The translations under genes and the position numbers were made by a program. The notes beneath the pieces are model-generated. The model was given only the letters and a program-made list of their open reading frames with translations, ran no database searches and was not told the origin of the DNA. 64,000 nucleotides of DNA, taken from assembly GCF_050947875.1 (NCBI RefSeq), contig NC_134569.1:23101631-23165630 (forward strand). Direction: 5' to 3'. The DNA is from Dermacentor variabilis. Lineage: Eukaryota > Arthropoda > Arachnida > Ixodida > Ixodidae. Positions 58,201 to 64,000 of this stretch are shown in pieces (the stretch's first letter is position 1; the number at the start of each line of letters is the position of its first letter).

Positions 58201-60228
58201 ACTCTATCACAAGTCAGTGTTCACGTTGAGCCCAAACCCAAATATTATATTCAAACATCTCTAATTTTTGTGCAGATAACAGGCCGAAAAATGTGGTAAA
58301 TTTGAGGCAAGATATTTTTAAGGACCCGAGACGGTTCTGCAGGTAGCAGTTTTTATAAATAGTGAAAACTAAATTTCTTATGCTTATTGCTATCAGTTCC
58401 TGGCTGACACTCAGAAATTATTTACTCTTACTTTTTGCCATCCGACATTGTGCATTATCATCAAGATGCTTCAACTTAAGCATTGCATCTGCAACCATTT
58501 AATTCCAGTTTCATGTTTTCCATGTTTGGCGGTGTTACCGTCAAGTTCTGAAATATACCAACCTGCCCAATCCAACACGCTACTTCATGTTTTTGATCTC
58601 CAGCTAATGCAGCATTTTTCTGACTGTCTCTAATCTGCATGCTGTCCCTTCATCTTTACTTGCATGTATATGTTGCACTAGCACCTGGTAGATGACAGGG
58701 CAATCCTTGGCTCCTCTGTTATGTGCATACTGAACATATTCTTTACCTTGGTAAATTCAATGCACATCAATATATACAAAGTGTCCTTGTGAGATTTACT
58801 AAATATGCAATGGTCCACAATTATCTTTTTCTCTCTGTGCATGCTTGGCCATGGCTGAGGATGAGAAGTACTTTCACTACCTTCCAAAACTTGGGAAATA
58901 TGGATCTGTCATCTAGTGGTGTAAAAAAATATTCAGATTTTTTTCAACCTCCGTTCAAAAGGATGAGCTTTCTGTAGTAAAGAAGTCACCGAGCTACGAG
59001 CACTGAAATGGGTTATGATTATACCACATATTAGCTGCACCCATTGGTTGTTGCTAGCATGTTCAGCAGATGCAAGTCATTGAGTCATTTGGATCAAGTG
59101 AAAATCCTTGAAGCAGTCACTGCACTGCTACCTTGTGTCCCGCTCTTGCTTTTTTTCTTTAATTCAAAGGACTTTGTTTTGAGAAGCATAGGATGTTGCA
59201 AGTAAAATATCTATGGCCTTCACGGAGTTGAAAATCTTAAAATTCAAGAGCTTCCATGGGTTTCAGTAAAACCCATTTGCAAGCACCACTTAGTCAAGCT
59301 AAAGATAAATACTCAGCTGATTTTTCTATATGCAAAATAGTACAACAGAGCTTAGAGAGATTTGTCATCCCTAATGACAAGATGAGACCAAGAGTGCTAT
59401 CCTTGTCAAATTTGCCATCTTGTCAGCTCTGACTGGCCCATAGGGCTGCTACGACCACTCAGGTTGGCTCAAAATGCCACCACTACCAAATTTGACAATG
59501 TCCAAAATGGTACCCCAAGTGTATAGGCTCTCTTACCACTGGTCAAGGTGGCTGCACATTATCATCATAATATACAAATGTACTCCACTGCACTTGCAAT
59601 GGTTTTTGTTATCGACAAAACTAACACTACATAAAAACCAGGCTAGCTACACCACGGGGACCACAATATGGTGCATAATGTAATAAAGAGGTGCTGCCTG
59701 ACATCAAAAACAAGCAAACTAGACAAGCTTCCAACAACATACAAGAAAATAAAGAAAGCATAAAAAGAAATATTTGTTTCACATAGTTCTTGTATTCATG
59801 ACACCACCTAAGAATCATTTTGATGAAAGGTGGTGCTACTAAGCATGTAAATGTCATGATTTCATGGACACAGTATAAGAAAAAGGAGAAATTCTGATTT
59901 GCACTCTATCTCCCTCCCTTTTTATAAAGGGAGGTAAGGATAGCTGTAAAATGGCAGTTTAATATCAAGCTGCACCTGCAGGTTTTTGCTTGAACGCAGA
60001 ACAAAAGCAATTCAAGCATTATAGTACTTTGATGTAAAGCTCGGAACATTTAAAGTGTCGCCTTGCTGCAGTGTTTGTTTTCTCACTGCAGCATGTCTGC
60101 ATCACTGTTATCATTCCATTCAAACTGGCACAGGAGCATGGCATAAATGACCATTAAGCAGGGATTTTGAAATTAAGGTTTCCTTGACTGGGTAAGAATG
60201 GTCACTGCCAGCCATATTCTGAGTGGTG
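55299..60228. other. Non-coding stretch with minor oddities
   Basis: No supportable gene. A small palindrome (ATCAGAACCGCC / GGCGGTTCTGAT) lies at 56689-56724. At 57235-57430 an acidic reading frame (EFIESEDYF..., SDDEDPREDV) is interrupted by one stop and could be a transposase relic. Other frames show no motifs. Confidence 0.35.
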
Positions 60229-60479
60229 TCAGTGTGTTTTCTGGTATCGGTGGCGAAGCATCATGTGCCGCCGAAGATTGTCAAGCCGTGTCAACTTTGC
60301 GTCGCACATTGAGCACTTGTGCACTTTCTTCTGGCTTCCATGCATGTCCTTCTTGTGCCTCGACAGGGATTTGACACTCAGATGGGCGAAACAGTAGGGG
60401 CATGGTGCAGTCACAGGTCGTCCAGCTCTGCCAACATGGTGCTTCTTTTGTAGCGCTGAGGTGTTGGATTGTGTCAGCA
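60229..60479 (-). CDS. Opposite-strand 3' exon with two C2H2 zinc fingers
   Basis: On the minus strand a CTAAC branch-site match and a long pyrimidine tract lead to the acceptor TTTGTGAAG at 60488-60480. Two bases complete a split codon, and 82 residues follow to a TGA. A basic lead (LQKKHHVGRAGRP) precedes finger 1, CPYC...SLSRHKKDMH (C-x2-C-x11-H-x4-H, one residue shorter than usual), and finger 2, CSMC...NLRRHMMLRH (C-x2-C-x12-H-x4-H). The protein ends after RYQKTH. Phase, length and layout match the plus-strand cassettes. Either it is the last exon of a separate minus-strand BTB-zinc-finger gene whose 5' part lies beyond 64 kb, or it is used by trans-splicing as in mod(mdg4). No own start codon is convincing. 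Confidence 0.85.
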
Positions 60480-60480
60480 C

Positions 60481-62399
60481 TTCACAAAGGAGAGAAAGAA
60501 AAGAATATGGTTAGAAAGAAACAAAATCCCTCAGTAAAGTAGGCAAATAAAAGCACTAGATGGTAAAGAGCTGACGTGGAAAATGCATGTTCCAGCTACA
60601 GTATGGCCATTAAGTTGAATGAGGTGAGTGTGAAGCACTAATGTTGACAGTCAAGCATAAAAAGGAAAAAATACAATGCAAAAAATAAACCTAAGCTATA
60701 TAGAATATGTGAACAATTTTTGTTGTTAAATGACTGACCATTCATTGCCTTTGATGCAGCTAAGTTTCTTTTGTTCAGTTGTTACAAAGATGTTCTTTCA
60801 CTTAACTAAGTTTTTGTCCTTTCCCCCCCCATTTATTCCAGTAAACTTGAGCGTGTTATGCATTGTACGACTTATTACTGATCAACTGATTATTGTTTGC
60901 CTACCCCCTCCCCCTCTGTGATGCCCTACAGGTCCCTTAGAGTACCTAAATAAGGTATCTTAGAGTCTTTAAATAGAAACTGTGCAAAATGTCTAAGGAG
61001 GTTGTGCCTCAGGCAAAGCGATAAAAAAAATTCACTGCTTTAATGTTAGGGAACATTACTAGATAAGTAGGTTGCAGTTCTTACTTGAACCTCATTAAAT
61101 ACTACCACTACAGTTTACCAATGAATGTGCAATTTGACAATGAGCAGTACCAGTAATAGATTTCCACTTGAGCCAGCGAGCTGCTAAATACAAATACACA
61201 ACAGGCACTGCGATACCTCTCTGAAACACTAGCAGCGATCTAAAATGTCATTCCTTCTTGAATATACAATGCACTTAAGTACTTGAATTTGAAAGCAATT
61301 TGACATAAGTGAAAGCAAGTTAGCATAAGTGCTACAGTTAACAAAATAATGTGGAAACTGTCCCTATCACCAGCATATATATAAAAAAAAGTTGTTGATA
61401 ACAGCATTATGAAAAGCTGCCCACCTTTTCCTCCATTCGCCTTTAAAAAAGAATAAAAGCAAGCAAGCAAGCAATGAGCAGTTTTTCCATCATGCAACAT
61501 AACCAATTATTGTTCCGATGGTGCATATATAAAACAGAGAATTGCTTTACAGGCTATTAAAACCAATCCCTGAAAGCAAGTGGTCCACATTGTACTTGTT
61601 TATGAGAGCTAAAATATGGGCACAACTAATTTATGGATTTGGGTGCAATTTGCTGTCATAAACAATTAGTGGAATACAGTGGCACACATGGTGTCTGAAG
61701 ATTGCACAAAAAAGCAACATAAGCTACCTGTAGTGTTTGTACACATCAATCGTGCTTTGTAGTTAACTGTACATGCCTCTGTAAAATTTTGAGAAATTTT
61801 GAATCAGACATTTTGCAAAGTCTGAGCAACACACTTTCGGATTATTTTATTTGTGAAGTGCTGCACATCTGCAATCTTGTGCATTGGATTGTTGTAGGCA
61901 TTGCGTACATGAAACATGTGCATTTTTTTATCAGTAGATAAACATGTCAGCTAATAATTCAGAAAGCCTCTGGCAGATTGTGGTTGTTTTTTTGTCATGA
62001 GGTAGGTGGGCTACCCTAATGGTTTGAGTTAGATGCAAAGTCTTAATGTGCTTCCTGAGTTACTAAGTGCCACCAATTAAAGCACTACTAAAGGGTTTCC
62101 AACAAGACAGTTTTGAACAGTTCGAACATTATAAACAGCAACTTATATGTTGAATACAATTAAAATAAAGAAAAAGTACTTCACTGTAAAGGTGGTCAAA
62201 AGCAAAAGACAGTATACAATAACAGGCACCCATTCAGAGCTATTTCTGACTTTCAAGGCAGCGATACAAATATGAAATGCATTAAAAGACTATGCACATG
62301 GCAACATGCAGATTTCACTTAGCCATGAGTAAAGTTTGATGGTTTCCTGTTGCCACCTGTGGAGCCAATGAGAGCTTAATATCAGTTTTCACAAATTAT
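60481..62399. other. Intron-like stretch
   Basis: AT-rich, no coding signal on either strand, no distinct repeat recognised. Confidence 0.45.
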
Positions 62400-62765
62400 T
62401 ATCTGAAGAAGAGAGAAAACTGGACAAGTTGGTACTGGTTCATGGATAAACTTATGAGTGCAGTGAAGAGGAAGACAAGACGAGTGACACAAGTGCCAAC
62501 TGGACAAAAAACTGGGTGAGTTGGTACTAGTTCACGGTTAAAACTAACAGTGTAGCAAAGACCAAGATAAAGGTAAGCGACACAACACAAGCATTGACCG
62601 GACATAAAAACTGGCAACTTGGTACTGGTTCATTGTTAAAACGAACAGCGCAGCAAAAACAAAAACAAAGGCAAGCAACAGAACACAAGTGCAGTAAGCA
62701 CTTCTGTTGTGTCGCTTGCCATTACCTTTATCTTTGCTGCGCTGTTAGTTTGAACCATTCTTCAC
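62400..62765 (-). mobile_element. Tandem Penelope-like tails ending in a snap-back
   Basis: Three tandem units of just under 100 bases, each with a GAACCAGTACCAA- or GAACTAGTACCAA-type tail on the minus strand, lead into an inverted repeat centred near 62697 (CACAAGTGCAGTAAGCACTT) with arms of about 65 bases. Same module as the other hairpins, but multiplied in tandem. Confidence 0.65.
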
Positions 62766-63081
62766 ACATGGTACGATCAAGCTGTTGAGTGACAAACAAT
62801 ACTCTTGACAGCATACGCGACCGAATCTTACTATACCAGAAGACTGACAGATTGAGAGTTCTTTCTTGATTCGGTGGATGGTGGTACCTGGCCGTTCTTA
62901 GTTACCGGAGCGATTTGTCTGGTCAATTTCAATAACAAATGAGACTCTAGCCTGTTAAATAGGTGCGAAGTTCCCAGCACCTTACAACCTTCTTAGAGGG
63001 ACAAATAGATTCTAGCCGCACGAAACAGAGCAATAAGACGTCTGCGATGCCCTCAGATGCCCAAGGCTGCACATGTGCTAC
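62766..63081 (-). other. Probable intron after the 63.2 kb exon
   Basis: Starts with GTAGCA directly after the exon end. No other feature seen. Confidence 0.35.
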
Positions 63082-63242
63082 CTTGTAGGAAGCAGCGCGT
63101 CTTCATCCTTGTCTGAAAAGACTGGGTAACCCATGAAACTTCTTTCAGCTTGTAACTGTTCTCCTTGAATGAGGAATTCCCAGTAAGCGCGAATCATAAG
63201 CTCACACAGTTTACGTCCCTGGCATTCGTACACACCGTCCAT
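63082..63242 (-). CDS. Probable coding exon of unknown protein
   Basis: Reading the minus strand from ATG at 63242, 53 codons plus two bases lead to a consensus donor (CAAG|GTAGCA) at 63082/63081. The peptide begins MDGVYECQGRKLCELM and includes a likely amphipathic helix (MIRAYWEFLIQGEQLQAE), then FMGYPVFSDKDEDALLPT. Codon composition is balanced and GC-richer than the surroundings. I do not recognise the protein. The frame also extends eight codons upstream of the ATG to an in-frame TAA, and an AG at about 63252 would enter in the cassette phase, so it could instead be an internal exon. Its exit phase (two bases left over) does not match direct joining to the zinc-finger exon at 60479. Confidence 0.45.
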
Positions 63243-64000
63243 CACTACTACTAATTGAATGATTTAGTGAGATCCTCAAACTGGTGTCCAGCGTGGCCTT
63301 TCGGTGGTGTCAGTGTGTTGGAAAGATGACCAAAGTTGATCATTTAAAGGAAGCAAAATTGCAACTCAATCTGTAAGTGCTTACTATATGGAACCTATTG
63401 ACATACACAGACATTAGGCATACAGGTGTAATTCCAGCCAAATAAGACCTTGATGTTGAAGGCATATCACATTGCACATTAGAAGTAAAAAAATCACACA
63501 CACTGTGGTAAAAACACAACAAACTCTTATAATGCAATGGTCAGAGCTTGTGAAACAAGCTAATGTTGGAGGTGGAATCTCCCGCATGGGCAAAATTACT
63601 TGGTTGAAGGTGTAGATTAAGGAGAAGGGCTAAGTGAACATGAAACTTTGAGCTTATGCTATAGAATAAGGTATGTGGAGTAGCTGGTTTGGACTGATGC
63701 TCATCTTAACTTAAGGTTGAAAGGGCAATTTTCACCCCTTTGCTTGGTTAGAGCTGAACACTAAATAAGTATTAGAAGTATTACCTCCAACATTCCCCAT
63801 GAAAACTGTTTTCTGATTTCTTTTTATTTATAAATAAAAACGAGCTCTGCATGAATTTGAGCAATACTTGTGTAGAATTTTGTAGTTTAAGAATTAATAA
63901 ACGAATATGACAAGGTTCTATAGTCAACCATTAGTAAAAAACAGTGCAAAAAGGTACCCTAGCCATTTCTTTACATGTGCTTATATTTTCTTAATAGAAT
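63243..64000. other. Non-coding right edge
   Basis: No supportable gene. A 16-base block ACACACTGACACCAC near 63310 also occurs at the end of the 60.2 kb zinc-finger exon, in the same orientation. Confidence 0.35.

Overview
The window looks like nuclear DNA of an arthropod, most likely a tick (Ixodida). It is AT-rich and gene-poor, with long introns. It carries tRNA-derived SINEs, Penelope-like retroelements and TTAA-flanked MITEs of kinds I associate with tick genomes. That taxonomic call rests on remembered repeat families and was not searched. No bacterial or viral architecture is present.

The only complete gene is an intronless minus-strand SUMO-activating enzyme subunit 2 (UBA2, 16263-18122) with a GC-rich upstream region. 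The other clear coding material is a set of short terminal exons. Each starts directly after an AG splice acceptor in the same phase (two bases complete a split codon) and ends at a stop 66 to 83 full codons later. Exons at 31083-31336, 38392-38597 and 40815-41038 on the plus strand, and 60229-60479 on the minus strand, each encode two C2H2 zinc fingers. A fifth, at 6905-7128, carries a cysteine-rich domain like the C-terminus of piggyBac transposases. This is the layout of arthropod BTB-zinc-finger genes (lola, broad, tramtrack, fruitless, mod(mdg4)), in which one shared 5' part is spliced to alternative 3' cassettes. The BTB part is not in the window, so the family name is inferred. UBA2 would be nested inside an intron of that locus. 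The opposite-strand cassette at 60 kb either belongs to a second, convergent gene or must be joined by trans-splicing. A small likely coding exon of unknown identity lies at 63082-63242 on the minus strand.

Most of the rest is intronic or intergenic DNA with mobile elements. A foldback MITE lies at 5.2-5.9 kb and a SINE with an inserted foldback element at 7.5-7.9 kb. MITEs of two TTAA-flanked families occur between 21 and 55 kb. A decayed LINE at 41.1-43.7 kb is interrupted by a SINE and a hairpin element, both with target-site duplications. Two Penelope-like elements (PLEs) lie at 47.0-48.9 kb and 49.0-50.6 kb. The first is an inverted duplication with arms of about 740 bp; the second keeps pieces of reverse transcriptase and GIY-YIG endonuclease. 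A pogo/Tigger-like nonautonomous element spans 51.07-52.33 kb. Several near-perfect hairpins (10.9, 34.6, 42.2, 51.5 and 62.7 kb) end in a tail resembling the PLE 3' end. They look like tiny snap-back versions of the same inverted insertion.
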